A stretch of DNA of 64,000 nucleotides from an uncultured Eubacteriales bacterium (GTDB lineage Bacteria; Bacillota; Clostridia; Oscillospirales; Acutalibacteraceae): positions 1 to 64,000 of the forward strand of contig OMWP01000008.1 of the NCBI GenBank assembly GCA_900314795.1, in the 5' to 3' direction. The translations under genes were made by a program, and so were the position numbers. Shown piece by piece: positions 1 to 7,982 of this stretch. The first letter of the stretch is position 1, and each line of letters begins with the position of its first letter. The notes beneath the pieces are model-generated. The model was not told the DNA's origin. It worked only from the letters and a program-made list of their open reading frames with translations, and did no database searches.

Positions 1-78
1 AATCTCTGATTTGGTGAACAACTCCCATGCAACAGCGCTCCAAGAGCGGTTTATCCGCGATTGGCTTAGCGCCACTGC
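1..78 (+). repeat. Family A intergenic element, copy A1 (left end cut by window)
   Basis: This is the 3' part of a dispersed intergenic element also found at 11010-11126, 17851-17959, 38274-38461 and, inverted, 55853-55982. Shared landmarks are gatttgg followed by acaactccc, the spacer cAYgcaa, the arms agcgct and agcgcc, and the end gccactgc. The 5' arm of the first hairpin lies before the window. It precedes the promoter of the LUD-domain gene. Confidence 0.75.
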
Positions 79-127
79 CTTTCCCAAAGGAAGGCTTTTA
101 TTGGCTTTTCTACAGTCTGCAACCGTG

Positions 128-136
128 TGTTATAAT
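128..136 (+). promoter_or_regulatory. Extended -10 promoter for the LUD-domain gene
   Basis: TGTTATAAT at 128-136 is an exact extended -10 element (TG-N-TATAAT). No good -35 is visible 17 nt upstream, which is acceptable for an extended -10 promoter. The start codon lies 40 nt downstream, after a GGAGG at 167-171. Confidence 0.5.
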
Positions 137-175
137 ACAAGGTAACACACGGCTGTTTGTCGTTTCGGAGGAATT

Positions 176-838
176 ATGATGGAAGAAAAAATGATGAAAA
201 GAATCGAAAATACAATGCAAAGACTGCGCGCCAATCAGATGGCGGCGTATTATGTCGAAACCAAGGAAGAGGTCGTCCCGCTGCTCCAAACCCTGATGAA
301 CAAGGGTGAGACCGTCACCCACGGCGGTTCCGTGACCCTCGGCGAATGCGGCGTGATCGACATGCTCAACAGCGGCGACTACAACTACCTCGACCGCTCC
401 AAGGCGCAGTCGCCCGAGGAGGTCGAGGAGATCTACCGCAAGGCGTATTTTGCCGATACCTACCTCGCAAGCGCGAACGCGGTCACCGAAGGCGGTCTGC
501 TGTATAATGTGGACGGCAACTCCAACCGCGTGTCCGCGATCCTCTACGGCCCCAAGCAGGTCATCTTCATCTGCGGATATAACAAGATCGTCAAGGATCT
601 GGATGAGGCGGTCATGCGCCTTAAGAGTATCGCCGCGCCGCAGAATACCAAGCGGCTGAATTGCAAGACCTACTGCGCCAAAGAGGGCGAGTGCCTCGCG
701 ATGGGCAATGACGCTACCTATATGTGTGACGGCTGTGCAAGCCCCGATCGTATTTGCTGTAACTATGTGATCTCTGCCCGTCAGCGCCACAAGGACAGAC
801 TCAAGGTCATCTTCGTCGGCGAAGAACTGGGATACTGA
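176..838 (+). CDS. LUD domain protein (LutC/YkgG-like, DUF162)
   Basis: A 220-residue cytosolic protein that resembles the LUD (lactate utilisation, formerly DUF162) family, seen best in the G-GGSVTLGECG stretch near residues 50-59 and the FICGYNKIVKDLDEA stretch near 131-145. The C-terminal third carries seven cysteines (about residues 163, 167, 173, 184, 187, 194, 195), which suggests a metal or Fe-S site; that is inference. The partners of the classical lactate operon (lutA, lutB) are not adjacent, so a role in lactate oxidation cannot be claimed. GGAGG sits 4 nt before ATG 176 and 7 nt before ATG 179; either may be the start. The gene stands alone, flanked by repeats. Confidence 0.8.
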   Translation: MMEEKMMKRIENTMQRLRANQMAAYYVETKEEVVPLLQTLMNKGETVTHGGSVTLGECGVIDMLNSGDYNYLDRSKAQSPEEVEEIYRKAYFADTYLASANAVTEGGLLYNVDGNSNRVSAILYGPKQVIFICGYNKIVKDLDEAVMRLKSIAAPQNTKRLNCKTYCAKEGECLAMGNDATYMCDGCASPDRICCNYVISARQRHKDRLKVIFVGEELGY

Positions 839-847
839 TGATTATTA

Positions 848-885
848 GTAGGGGAAGGCGTGATACGCGTATCTGCTCCTCGCGA
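848..885 (+). repeat. Family E hairpin repeat, divergent copy
   Basis: It begins gtaggggaaggcg and ends tgctcctcgcg, matching the outer arms of the gtagggg...cccg family (better copies at 11149-11173, 19010-19034, 22171-22195). The rest of 886-1024 holds no gene that I can see, apart from a perfect inverted repeat (aaggcatgg, 997-1005, with ccatgcctt, 1013-1021) at the 3' end of the small minus-strand gene. Confidence 0.5.
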
Positions 886-1024
886 AACGTATATGCACAA
901 TGTCGCTTAACGCGGAGAAAATCACGAATATTGTTGGTACGACATTGATGACGTAGCGTTACCTGTCCGACAGCTCCCTATATTAACCATATATGTAAGG
1001 CATGGAGTATCCCCATGCCTTCAC

Positions 1025-1180
1025 TCACTGACAATTGCTCTCGTTCTTGTTTTCGGAACGATTCTCTTTGCAGTCGGTGGCGTTGGTAGACTTTTTATCG
1101 GTTGCGTAATTCATGTTGTTCGTGGCGTTCTGCGTGTTGTTCTGAGAGTTGTTCTTCGCGGTCTTCTTAGACTTGCTCAT
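1025..1180 (-). CDS. Small Asn/Lys/Ser-rich hypothetical protein, 51 aa
   Basis: Reading leftward from ATG at 1178-1180 gives 51 codons and a TGA at 1025-1027. The protein starts MSKSKKTAKNNSQNN and is very rich in Asn, Lys, Ser and Thr, with no hydrophobic segment, so it is probably disordered. What makes the gene credible is an almost perfect ribosome site, AAGGAGGTG, placed just before the start. It runs divergently from the rRNA methyltransferase gene at 1278. A hairpin at 997-1021 follows the stop codon. Small basic, Asn-rich proteins of this kind are common in spore formers, but I do not recognise a family, so no function is assigned. Confidence 0.6.
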   Translation of the reverse strand: MSKSKKTAKNNSQNNTQNATNNMNYATDKKSTNATDCKENRSENKNESNCQ

Positions 1181-1277
1181 GCTGACACCTCCTTAAAAAG
1201 TTTCATTGCGCACCCTGACGGTTTGTCACGGGTGTGGCAATTCACCCTTTATTATCCCCGAAAAGAGGCGATTTATT

Positions 1278-2633
1278 ATGAAAATGAATGATTATTTTGA
1301 ACGGATGAAAACCGTCCTCGGCGAGGATTACGACCGGTTTCTGGAAACGGTGGACAAGCCAGCCTTCAAAGCGATCCGCGTCAATACGCTGAAGATCCAG
1401 CCCGAGGAGCTGTTGCCGCTTTTGCCATTCGTCGGGGAACAGGTGCCCTTTGCCTCAACGGGGTATTATGTGGATGTCGAGAAGCTCGGCAAGCACCCCC
1501 TGCATCACGCGGGCGCGTTCTATGTGCAGGAGCCTTCGGCGATGTCTGCGGTGACGGCACTCCATGTCGAGCCGGGCGATAAGGTGCTCGACCTGTGTGC
1601 CGCGCCCGGCGGCAAAAGCACCCAGATCGCCGCCGATCTCAACGGCACGGGATTGTTGTGGGCGAATGAGATCGTCCGCCCGCGCGCGCATATCCTGTTG
1701 TCGAATATCGAGCGCATGGGCGTCAAGAATGCCGTCGTTTCCAACATGAAGCCCGATGTGTTGTGCGATAAACTGGAGGGCTTCTTTGACAAGGTGCTGG
1801 TTGATGCTCCCTGCTCGGGCGAGGGTATGTTCCGCAAGGACAAAGAGGCGATCTATGAGTGGTCGGTGGAGCACAGCCTGTCCTGTGCCGAACGCCAGAA
1901 GGCGATCATCCACTCCGCCGCCGCGGCAGTCAAGCCCGGGGGCGTGATGGTCTATTCCACCTGCACCTTCTCACCGGATGAGAACGAGGGCGTGGTACAA
2001 CATTTCCTCGAGGAGCATCCCGAGTTCGAGCTGATCGACACGGGCTGTCGCTTTGGTACACCGACGCTGGATCACGCGATCCGCGTCTATCCGTTCCACG
2101 GTGGTGAGGGGCATTTCGTCGCCAAGTTCCGTAAGAACAAGGGCAAGAACTATAAGGGGAAGATGTTCTCCTACTTTGAACCGCCCCGAGAGGAGCGCAT
2201 CGCAATCGAAAAGTTCGTTTGCGATATCCTGCGCAATCCCTCTTTCCGCCATTACCACGTGATCGACGAACGTATCCTGAATCTGCCCGATGTGGAGCTG
2301 CTGCCCGATCTCGAGGGCATGAACATCCTGCGCGCGGGAGTCAAGCTGGGTGACTTCAAAAAGAGCCGCATCGAGCCGCATCATAACCTTGCTACCTCGC
2401 TGACGCCCTACGACTTCAAGCGCAGACTGATCATGAGCTGTGAGGATCTTGCCGCCGCGCGGTATATCAGCGGCGAGGAGCTGGAGATCGACAGCTGGAT
2501 CAACGGCTGGGGCGTTGCGACAGTCAACGGCGTGACGCTGGGACTGGGCAAGGCGGTCAACGGTCATTTAAAGAATAAATATCCGAAAGGATTGCGTACA
2601 CTCGCATGGAAAGACTTACAGATATCAATGTGA
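1278..2633 (+). CDS. rsmF: RsmF/NOL1-NOP2-Sun family rRNA m5C methyltransferase
   Basis: A 451-residue SAM-dependent RNA cytosine-C5 methyltransferase. SAM motif I is visible as DLCAAPGGKSTQ (about residues 103-114). The catalytic cysteine lies in DAPCSGEGMFRK (about 176-187), and a second conserved cysteine lies in YSTCTFSPDENE. Beyond about residue 290 comes the C-terminal region typical of bacterial RsmF (methyltransferase extension plus PUA-like domain). An upstream ATG at 1206 is in frame, but its residues do not match the family and it lacks a ribosome site; ATG 1278 follows AAGAGG. The last 28 nt overlap rsmA, so the two rRNA modification genes are probably co-transcribed. The exact target cytosine cannot be told from sequence. 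Confidence 0.88.
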   Translation: MKMNDYFERMKTVLGEDYDRFLETVDKPAFKAIRVNTLKIQPEELLPLLPFVGEQVPFASTGYYVDVEKLGKHPLHHAGAFYVQEPSAMSAVTALHVEPGDKVLDLCAAPGGKSTQIAADLNGTGLLWANEIVRPRAHILLSNIERMGVKNAVVSNMKPDVLCDKLEGFFDKVLVDAPCSGEGMFRKDKEAIYEWSVEHSLSCAERQKAIIHSAAAAVKPGGVMVYSTCTFSPDENEGVVQHFLEEHPEFELIDTGCRFGTPTLDHAIRVYPFHGGEGHFVAKFRKNKGKNYKGKMFSYFEPPREERIAIEKFVCDILRNPSFRHYHVIDERILNLPDVELLPDLEGMNILRAGVKLGDFKKSRIEPHHNLATSLTPYDFKRRLIMSCEDLAAARYISGEELEIDSWINGWGVATVNGVTLGLGKAVNGHLKNKYPKGLRTLAWKDLQISM

Positions 2634-3562
2634 TCCGCGAGCTGCTCAGCCGTCATGGATTCACCTTCTCCAAGGCATTGGGTCAGAATTTTCTGATCAA
2701 CCCTTCGGTGTGTCCTCGCATGGCGGACGCCGCGGTTGAGAGCGTGAATGTTACTCATCGAACGCAAACGTTCGATTCAAACAATGATACAATCCCTCCG
2801 GGCTCGTCTTTGACGAACCCACCTCCCTTTACCAAAGGGAGGCAACGCGTCGGCGTGATCGAGATCGGCCCCGGGATCGGCGTGTTGACCCGTGAGTTGT
2901 TACAGCGCGCGGATAAGGTGGTCGCGGTCGAGCTCGATAAGCGACTGCTCCCCGTGTTGGACGAGACCCTCGGCGAATTCGACAACCTCAGGGTCGTCAA
3001 CGCCGATGTGCTGGCGCTCGACCTGCATCGCCTGATCAAAGAAGAATTCGACGGCATGGAGGTGGTCGTATGTGCCAACCTGCCGTATTATATCACCTCT
3101 CCCGTGATCATGAAGCTGCTCGAGGATAAGCTGCCGATCAGCTCCGTCACCGTGATGGTGCAAAAGGAAGCAGCGGTGCGCTTGTGTGCGCAGCCCGGTA
3201 CACGCGACAGCTCCGCTATCACGGCGGCGGTGCGCTACTACTGCGATCCTGAACTGCTGTTCCATGTGTCGGCAGGGTCGTTTATGCCTGCGCCTAAGGT
3301 GGATTCGGCAGTGATACAGCTCGTCCTGCATGAGCCATCGGTTCACCCGAAGGATGAAAATACCTTTTTCAAGGTGATCAAGGGAGCCTTTGCCCAGCGC
3401 AGAAAAACCGTGCTCAACTCACTTTCCTCCGCACTTTCTCTTGACAAGAGCGCGGTTCGTGCTATACTGAAATCAGCGGGCGTGGAAGAAAGCGCCCGCG
3501 CCGAAAGATTGACTCTTGCAAACTTTTCCGATATTTCCGACGCTGTTGATGAAATGGAGTAA
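2606..3562 (+). CDS. rsmA: 16S rRNA (adenine1518/1519-N6)-dimethyltransferase with in-frame repeat insertion
   Basis: RsmA/KsgA dimethylates two adenines in helix 45 of 16S rRNA during late 30S maturation. The family hallmarks are clear: ALGQNFL (residues 24-30), SAM motif I EIGPGIGVLT (86-95), ANLPYY as the catalytic loop, and FAQRRKT near the C-terminus. At 318 residues it is about 30 longer than usual. The excess lies between DAAVES (41-46) and GVIEIGPG (83-90): roughly residues 49-81 are a Thr/Pro/Asn-rich stretch encoded by a palindromic intergenic repeat (separate entry). The reading frame is intact through it. Start ATG 2606 overlaps the upstream gene. Function is very likely retained because all catalytic motifs survive. 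Confidence 0.93.
   Translation: MERLTDINVIRELLSRHGFTFSKALGQNFLINPSVCPRMADAAVESVNVTHRTQTFDSNNDTIPPGSSLTNPPPFTKGRQRVGVIEIGPGIGVLTRELLQRADKVVAVELDKRLLPVLDETLGEFDNLRVVNADVLALDLHRLIKEEFDGMEVVVCANLPYYITSPVIMKLLEDKLPISSVTVMVQKEAAVRLCAQPGTRDSSAITAAVRYYCDPELLFHVSAGSFMPAPKVDSAVIQLVLHEPSVHPKDENTFFKVIKGAFAQRRKTVLNSLSSALSLDKSAVRAILKSAGVEESARAERLTLANFSDISDAVDEME
2753..2845 (+). repeat. Family D palindromic element inserted in frame in rsmA
   Basis: Three consecutive hairpins are visible: atcgaacg/cgttcgat (2757-2764 and 2769-2776), gggctcgtc/gacgaaccc (2800-2808 and 2812-2820, one mismatch) and cctcccttt/aaagggagg (2822-2830 and 2834-2842, perfect). The stretch acaatccctc, then a variable hairpin, then ctccctttaccaaaggg also occurs, inverted, in the intergenic element at 32312-32476; a diverged copy is at 3874-3973. 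The element reads through without a stop in the rsmA frame. Confidence 0.75.
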
Positions 3563-3565
3563 AGC

Positions 3566-3781
3566 ATGGAAAAAAAGAACTTCACCGTATTGATCGTTCT
3601 GATCGCGCTGTTGGCGGTCAGTATCCTGCTGATGGGCATCTCGCTGCTCCTGTCCGAGAAGGTCTTCGGTCAGGTATCCAGCTACATCGCGATCGCCTGT
3701 GTTATCGTCACGCTGGTGGGCGTGGTGGTCGTTATCCGCAATACGCATAAGAAGAACGATGACGAGGATGATGACGAGTGA
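3566..3781 (+). CDS. Small membrane protein with two TM helices and acidic tail
   Basis: A 71-residue protein starting 3 nt after the rsmA stop, so it belongs to the same transcript. Two hydrophobic segments (about residues 7-29 and 38-58) are followed by a short basic stretch (RNTHKK) and an all-acidic tail (NDDEDDDE). I do not recognise a family. The charge pattern places both termini in the cytosol under the positive-inside rule. A strong terminator follows at 3841-3870. Confidence 0.65.
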   Translation: MEKKNFTVLIVLIALLAVSILLMGISLLLSEKVFGQVSSYIAIACVIVTLVGVVVVIRNTHKKNDDEDDDE

Positions 3782-3840
3782 TCGCGCGAGGCGTATCTCT
3801 GTCCGATGAACATCCGCAGTTGAATTGTATATGAGGAAAG

Positions 3841-3870
3841 AAGCACCGATTTTCGGTGCTTTTTCTTTTT
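3841..3870 (+). terminator. Rho-independent terminator of the rsmF-rsmA operon
   Basis: A perfect 9-bp stem aagcaccga/tcggtgctt (3841-3849, 3853-3861) with a 3-nt loop is followed by a T-rich tract ttttcttttt. Confidence 0.9.
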
Positions 3871-3873
3871 GCG

Positions 3874-3973
3874 TTGGCAACCCTCCGCCGCTTCGCGGCA
3901 CCTCTCCGGTGTATGGAATCTGTTTTCCAAATCGCAGATTTGGACAGAATCTCACCTTAGGAAAGGGAGGCTA
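3874..3973 (+). repeat. Family D element, intergenic copy with inserted segment
   Basis: It shows the same order as the element inside rsmA: caaccctcc, a variable hairpin (gccgc ttc gcggc), cacctct, an extra stem-loop segment (ccaaatcgcagatttgg), and finally aaagggaggct. Between this and the sipL-like gene lies only the promoter region. Confidence 0.55.
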
Positions 3974-3998
3974 TATGCTTCGTTCTCAACCGAAATAA

Positions 3999-4027
3999 TC
4001 ATATTTGATCGGTGCGCCTCATAGACT
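3999..4027 (+). promoter_or_regulatory. Candidate sigma-E promoter of the sipL-like gene
   Basis: TCATATTT at 3999-4006 and CATAGACT at 4020-4027 are 13 nt apart. They resemble the mother-cell sigma-E consensus (ATATT, 13-15 nt, CATANNNT). Mother-cell expression fits the gene product. A second possible -10 (CATACTCA) lies at 4032-4039. Confidence 0.4.
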
Positions 4028-4058
4028 GTACCATACTCAGTGAATAAGGAGAGAAATA

Positions 4059-5582
4059 ATGGATTATCATCTGACGAAGAAAACGATTTCACGGTTACGA
4101 TATGCGGCGGATACGGTCACGGAGCAGGCGGTCGATGTGGATCTCAGCCTGCCCGATTACTGCCCCGATATCGAGAAGATCCTGTCATGCACCCTGATAC
4201 CCGAGGTGAACATGACCAGCATAAGCGGGGATCGGCTGAACATCGAGGGCAGCTCGTGTGTGCGCGTTGTGTACCTCGACGGCAATCGGTCGATCCGCGT
4301 GTACGAGTATCGCACGCCGTTCTCGGAGAGCCTGCCGATGAAGGGCGAATCCTCGGATTGTGTGGCATATGTTGACGCAAAGCCCGAGTATCTGAACTGC
4401 CGCGCTCTCAGTCCGCGCAAGCTGAGCCTGCACGGAGCGTTCTCGCTTTGTGTGCGCATTGCAGTCAAGGATGAACAGCCGTATTATGCCTATGACGACG
4501 GTGATGAATTGCAGACAAAGAGTGATACGCTCGCGGCCTCGACCCTCTGCGGGTTGAGCTCAGAGAGCTTTTCGGTGCAGGAGGATATCTCCGTCAGCGG
4601 CAAGAGCGATATCAACACCCTGATCAGCCACCGCCTGTCCGCGCGGATCTCGGATATGAAGGCGATACAGAACAAGATCATGCTCAACGCGGAGCTCAAG
4701 CTCGACTTGATGTATCTGTCGGGCATCGAGGATCCCACGCTCGAGTGTCTATCCTACAGCCTGCCGATCTCACGTGTAGTCGACTGCGAGGGCGTGGATG
4801 AAAACGCCGTAATCGACGGCGAGCTGAGCGTGATGAGCAGTGATGTGCACCTGTCGGATGACGCGCTCGACGGCTCATCGGTGCTGTCGCTGGACGCCAA
4901 ACTTTGCTTCAATACCTTATGCTATGCAAGCAGTGAGATCGAGGTGCTGTCGGACGCCTTTGCAACCGATCGGGACGCGCAGGTGACGACTGAGCCCTTC
5001 TCCTGCAACAGCGATATCCTCTGCCGCAGCTTTACCGATACCGGTAAGGCGACGATCAGCTTGGATGAGGAGATCGGAAAGATCCTCGACGTCCACTGCG
5101 AAAAGCTGACCGCGTCCTATACCGCCGCCGAGGATAAAGTGACGATCGACGCTAAGATGACGGTCGGTATCTACTTTGAGAATCAGGAGAATGAAATACG
5201 CTATGTCGAGCGTGACGCGGCGTTCAGCTTTTCTCCCGATACCGAGGGCAATTCGGAGGTTCTGCGTCTGCGTGCCGCTGCGGACAGCCTGAGCTATCGG
5301 CTCAAGGACAGCCGCAATATCGAGCTGCGCGCGGAGATGTGTTACCGCCTGACGGTGTGCAAACGGATGAGCTGCACAGCCGTCAGCGGTGTGAGCGCTG
5401 ATGATGACGCGCCCGAAAGATCGCATGACAGCACGCTGATCCTGTACTACGCGGACGGCGGCGATCGGGTGTGGGATATCGCCAAGCGGTTCTGTTCCCG
5501 ACCTGCGGATATCATCGCCGAAAACGACCTGGAGGATGAAACCATCGGCGCGGGAATGATGCTGATGATACCGACTGCCTGA
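4059..5582 (+). CDS. sipL: SipL-like spore coat morphogenetic protein (DUF3794/SPOCS repeats plus LysM)
   Basis: A 507-residue protein made of repeated DUF3794 (SPOCS) domains over about residues 1-440 and a LysM-type domain at about 455-507 (YADGGDRVWDIAKRF to GAGMMLMIPT). This is the architecture of SipL of Clostridioides difficile, which binds SpoIVA and attaches the coat to the forespore. There is no signal peptide, as expected for a mother-cell cytosolic protein. The next gene is spoIVA, the known partner, 62 nt downstream. Start ATG 4059 follows AAGGAGAG. The alternative frame beginning at 4040 has no family match. The gene symbol is by homology and context. Confidence 0.85.
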   Translation: MDYHLTKKTISRLRYAADTVTEQAVDVDLSLPDYCPDIEKILSCTLIPEVNMTSISGDRLNIEGSSCVRVVYLDGNRSIRVYEYRTPFSESLPMKGESSDCVAYVDAKPEYLNCRALSPRKLSLHGAFSLCVRIAVKDEQPYYAYDDGDELQTKSDTLAASTLCGLSSESFSVQEDISVSGKSDINTLISHRLSARISDMKAIQNKIMLNAELKLDLMYLSGIEDPTLECLSYSLPISRVVDCEGVDENAVIDGELSVMSSDVHLSDDALDGSSVLSLDAKLCFNTLCYASSEIEVLSDAFATDRDAQVTTEPFSCNSDILCRSFTDTGKATISLDEEIGKILDVHCEKLTASYTAAEDKVTIDAKMTVGIYFENQENEIRYVERDAAFSFSPDTEGNSEVLRLRAAADSLSYRLKDSRNIELRAEMCYRLTVCKRMSCTAVSGVSADDDAPERSHDSTLILYYADGGDRVWDIAKRFCSRPADIIAENDLEDETIGAGMMLMIPTA

Positions 5583-5590
5583 TATGCTCC

Positions 5591-5622
5591 GTCATATCTT
5601 TTGATGCAGTCACATATACAAT
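5591..5622 (+). promoter_or_regulatory. Candidate sigma-E promoter of spoIVA
   Basis: GTCATATCT near 5591-5599 and TATACAAT at 5615-5622 lie 15 nt apart. They differ from the sigma-E consensus mainly by T in place of C at the first -10 position. spoIVA is a sigma-E gene in known spore formers. Read-through from the sipL-like gene is the alternative. Confidence 0.35.
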
Positions 5623-5644
5623 AGAAAAGTCAACGGAGGATATC

Positions 5645-7123
5645 ATGGAAGAGAGAAGTATTTATAAGGATATAGAGAACCGCACCGGCGGTAATATCTA
5701 TATCGGCGTGGTCGGACCTGTGCGGACAGGTAAATCGACCTTTATCAAGCGGTTTATGGATACGCTGGTGCTGCCGCGTATCAAAGACGATCACCTGCGG
5801 GAGCGTGCGCTTGACGAATTACCGCAGAGCGCCGCCGGTCGGACGATCATGACCACCGAGCCTAAGTTTGTGCCCGAAAATGCCGTGCCGATCACGCTCG
5901 AGGATAACGCGCGGCTGAGTGTGCGGATGATCGATTGCGTCGGCTACATCGTAGATAGCGCGATGGGCTACATTGAGGACGACGGCGAACGTATGGTGCA
6001 TACGCCGTGGAGCGATCGGGAAATGCCGTTCCGTCAGGCGGCGGAGCTGGGTACGAAGAAGGTCATCACCGACCACAGCACTATCGGCGTGATGGTCACC
6101 ACCGACGGCTCGATCGGCGATATCGGCCGCGAGGATTATGTGGGCGCCGAGGAACGGGTCGCGGCTGAGCTGACTGCCGCCGATAAGCCCTTCATCATCC
6201 TATTGAACACTACCGCTCCCGAGAGCGCGTCATCCTCCGCGCTGGCGGCAAATCTGAGTCAAAAATACGGTGCTCCCACCGTACCCGTCGACTGTGCGAT
6301 GATGGATGAAAACACCGTCAAGGCGATCTTGGCGACCCTCTTGTTCGAGTTCCCGATCCGTGAAATCCATGTGGATTTGCCCGCGTGGCTGAGGGGGCTC
6401 GGTCGGGATAACTGGCTGCGTGCGGATATATTCGGCTCGATCCGCGATACGGCGAAGGGGATCGCAAAGATCCGCGAGGTGCAGGACTCGGTACAAAGCC
6501 TGAGCGACAACGAGAACATCGACGGCGCGGAGCTGCGCTCGATGGATCTGGGTACAGGTAGGGCGGATATCACGGTGCGCCTGCGCCCCGAGCTGTTCTA
6601 TCGGATTTTGACCGAGAAAAGCGGTATCGATATCCACAACGAGCGCGAGCTCATGGAGTGCATCTGCGAGCTGGCACAATCCAAGAGCAACTATGACCGC
6701 ATCGGCAAGGCGTATGAGGATGTGCTGGAAAGCGGTTACGGCATTGTGATGCCGACGATGGAGGAGCTGAGCTTGGAAGAGCCCGAGATCGTGCACCAAA
6801 GCGGCAAGTACGGCATCCGCCTCAAGGCAAGCGCCCCCTCCGTGCACATGATGCGCGTGCGCACCACCGCCGAGGTGACGCCGATCGTCGGCTCGGAGCA
6901 GCAGAGCGAGGAGCTCGTGACCTACCTGCTCAAGGAGTTTGAGGAAAGCCCCGCCAAGATCTGGGACAGTAACATCTTCGGCAAGTCCGTGAGCGATCTG
7001 GTCGGAGAGGGGCTGAACAACAAGCTCTGCCGCATGCCCGAAAAAGCGCGGCTGAAAATAGGGGAGACGGTGGAGAAGATCATCAACGACGGCTGTAACG
7101 GTCTGATCTGCATTATTCTGTAA
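5645..7123 (+). CDS. spoIVA: Stage IV sporulation protein A (ATPase)
   Basis: SpoIVA polymerises on the outer forespore membrane, driven by ATP hydrolysis, and forms the platform for coat assembly. The length (492 aa) equals the family norm. The Walker A motif GPVRTGKST lies at residues 24-32 and the C-terminus ends in GCNGLICIIL, the conserved membrane-targeting tail. A sensor-type Thr-rich region (TTEPKFVPENA) follows at about 70-85. Start ATG 5645 sits behind GGAGG. It follows the sipL-like gene, whose product is its binding partner in C. difficile, and a terminator follows at 7145-7175. Confidence 0.96.
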   Translation: MEERSIYKDIENRTGGNIYIGVVGPVRTGKSTFIKRFMDTLVLPRIKDDHLRERALDELPQSAAGRTIMTTEPKFVPENAVPITLEDNARLSVRMIDCVGYIVDSAMGYIEDDGERMVHTPWSDREMPFRQAAELGTKKVITDHSTIGVMVTTDGSIGDIGREDYVGAEERVAAELTAADKPFIILLNTTAPESASSSALAANLSQKYGAPTVPVDCAMMDENTVKAILATLLFEFPIREIHVDLPAWLRGLGRDNWLRADIFGSIRDTAKGIAKIREVQDSVQSLSDNENIDGAELRSMDLGTGRADITVRLRPELFYRILTEKSGIDIHNERELMECICELAQSKSNYDRIGKAYEDVLESGYGIVMPTMEELSLEEPEIVHQSGKYGIRLKASAPSVHMMRVRTTAEVTPIVGSEQQSEELVTYLLKEFEESPAKIWDSNIFGKSVSDLVGEGLNNKLCRMPEKARLKIGETVEKIINDGCNGLICIIL

Positions 7124-7144
7124 AAGAAAATAATCAACAATATA

Positions 7145-7175
7145 AGGCTTCCTTTCGGGGGAGCCTGATTTTTTG
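7145..7175 (+). terminator. Terminator after spoIVA
   Basis: The stem aggcttcc/ggggagcct around tttc is followed by gattttttg. A weaker near-copy, with the same cttcctttcgggg core, is at 7305-7330. Confidence 0.7.
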
Positions 7176-7377
7176 AAAAAACCTATGCTGCCCCCTCGTC
7201 AGAGGGGGCTGAAAAAGTCGCACGCGACCTCGTGACACGCGTGTCCGTCAGAGAGGCGGGATCAATTGCTTTTCACCTGACTGACATACTTTTTCTACAG
7301 TCTAAGACTTCCTTTCGGGGAGCCTTTTGCGTTTTATTACGATATTGCGGGTGTGTTCAATTTAGAAAAAATAATGG
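7176..7377. other. Gene-free spacer with hairpin repeats
   Basis: The span 7124-7506 has no gene. It holds gccccctcgtcagagggggc (7191-7210), the palindrome gacacgcgtgtc (about 7231-7242, which recurs near 42198), a second terminator-like cttcctttcgggg hairpin at 7305-7330, and the oadG promoter. Confidence 0.6.
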
Positions 7378-7406
7378 TTGAAATTCCTTGTCGGATGATG
7401 TATACT
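7378..7406 (+). promoter_or_regulatory. Sigma-A promoter of the decarboxylase gamma/beta genes
   Basis: TTGAAA at 7378-7383, a 17-nt spacer, and TATACT at 7401-7406. The leader to ATG 7507 is about 95 nt. Confidence 0.75.
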
Positions 7407-7506
7407 GTAACGTAGAATAATATGGGATAGCATGTGATCATGATAGACGAATGATCGTGTTGATATGGTCGGCTGTCTCTTACTGTACACATCAGGAGGC
7501 CGAAAT

Positions 7507-7881
7507 ATGGGTGAAAAAATTACATTGTCACTGACGATCCTGTTGACGGGTTTTGCTGTGGTATTCGCAGTACTGCTGGTGCTGATCGGCATCATCAAAG
7601 CCTACGGCACGGCAGTCTATAAGATCCAAAACAGACATCAGATGAAAAAGATCACACGCAATGCCGATCTGCCGAAGGCGGAGCGTGAGCCTGAGGTTGA
7701 GACGCCTGTGGCGGAAGAGATCGCAGAAGAGGATAATGACGAGCTGATCGCCGTGATCTCCGCCGCGGTCTATTCGATGTATTCACCGAAGAATATCCGG
7801 ATCAAGGGCATCCGCAAAGCGCCCTCCCGCACTAATGCGTGGCGTAATGCCGGTATCTCGGATAACGTCAGACCGTTTTAG
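7507..7881 (+). CDS. Sodium pump decarboxylase gamma subunit (OadG-like)
   Basis: A 124-residue protein with one N-terminal membrane helix (about residues 6-28, LTILLTGFAVVFAVLLVLIG), a charged linker rich in Glu and Pro, and the C-terminal stretch VISAAVYSMYS that is typical of OadG/MmdD-type gamma subunits. In the family it anchors and stabilises the Na+-pumping decarboxylase complex. The in-frame ATG at 7465 is rejected because AGGAGG lies 8 nt before ATG 7507. The beta subunit follows 101 nt downstream. No alpha (carboxyltransferase) or biotin-carrier gene is in the window, so the substrate (oxaloacetate, methylmalonyl-CoA or glutaconyl-CoA) is unknown. Confidence 0.8.
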   Translation: MGEKITLSLTILLTGFAVVFAVLLVLIGIIKAYGTAVYKIQNRHQMKKITRNADLPKAEREPEVETPVAEEIAEEDNDELIAVISAAVYSMYSPKNIRIKGIRKAPSRTNAWRNAGISDNVRPF

Positions 7882-7982
7882 TTTTCAATCACTTGACAGG
7901 CTGTTTTGAATAGGCTTGTCGAGCTGTGCTTAATACAGATCGGGCAGAAGCGATGATCGTGCTCTGCCCTTGGAGGAAGAAC

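Noticed and set aside
110-790. A 226-codon minus-strand frame across the LUD gene
   Set aside because: The plus-strand LUD protein has family motifs and GGAGG plus an extended -10; the antisense translation is low-complexity and lacks both.
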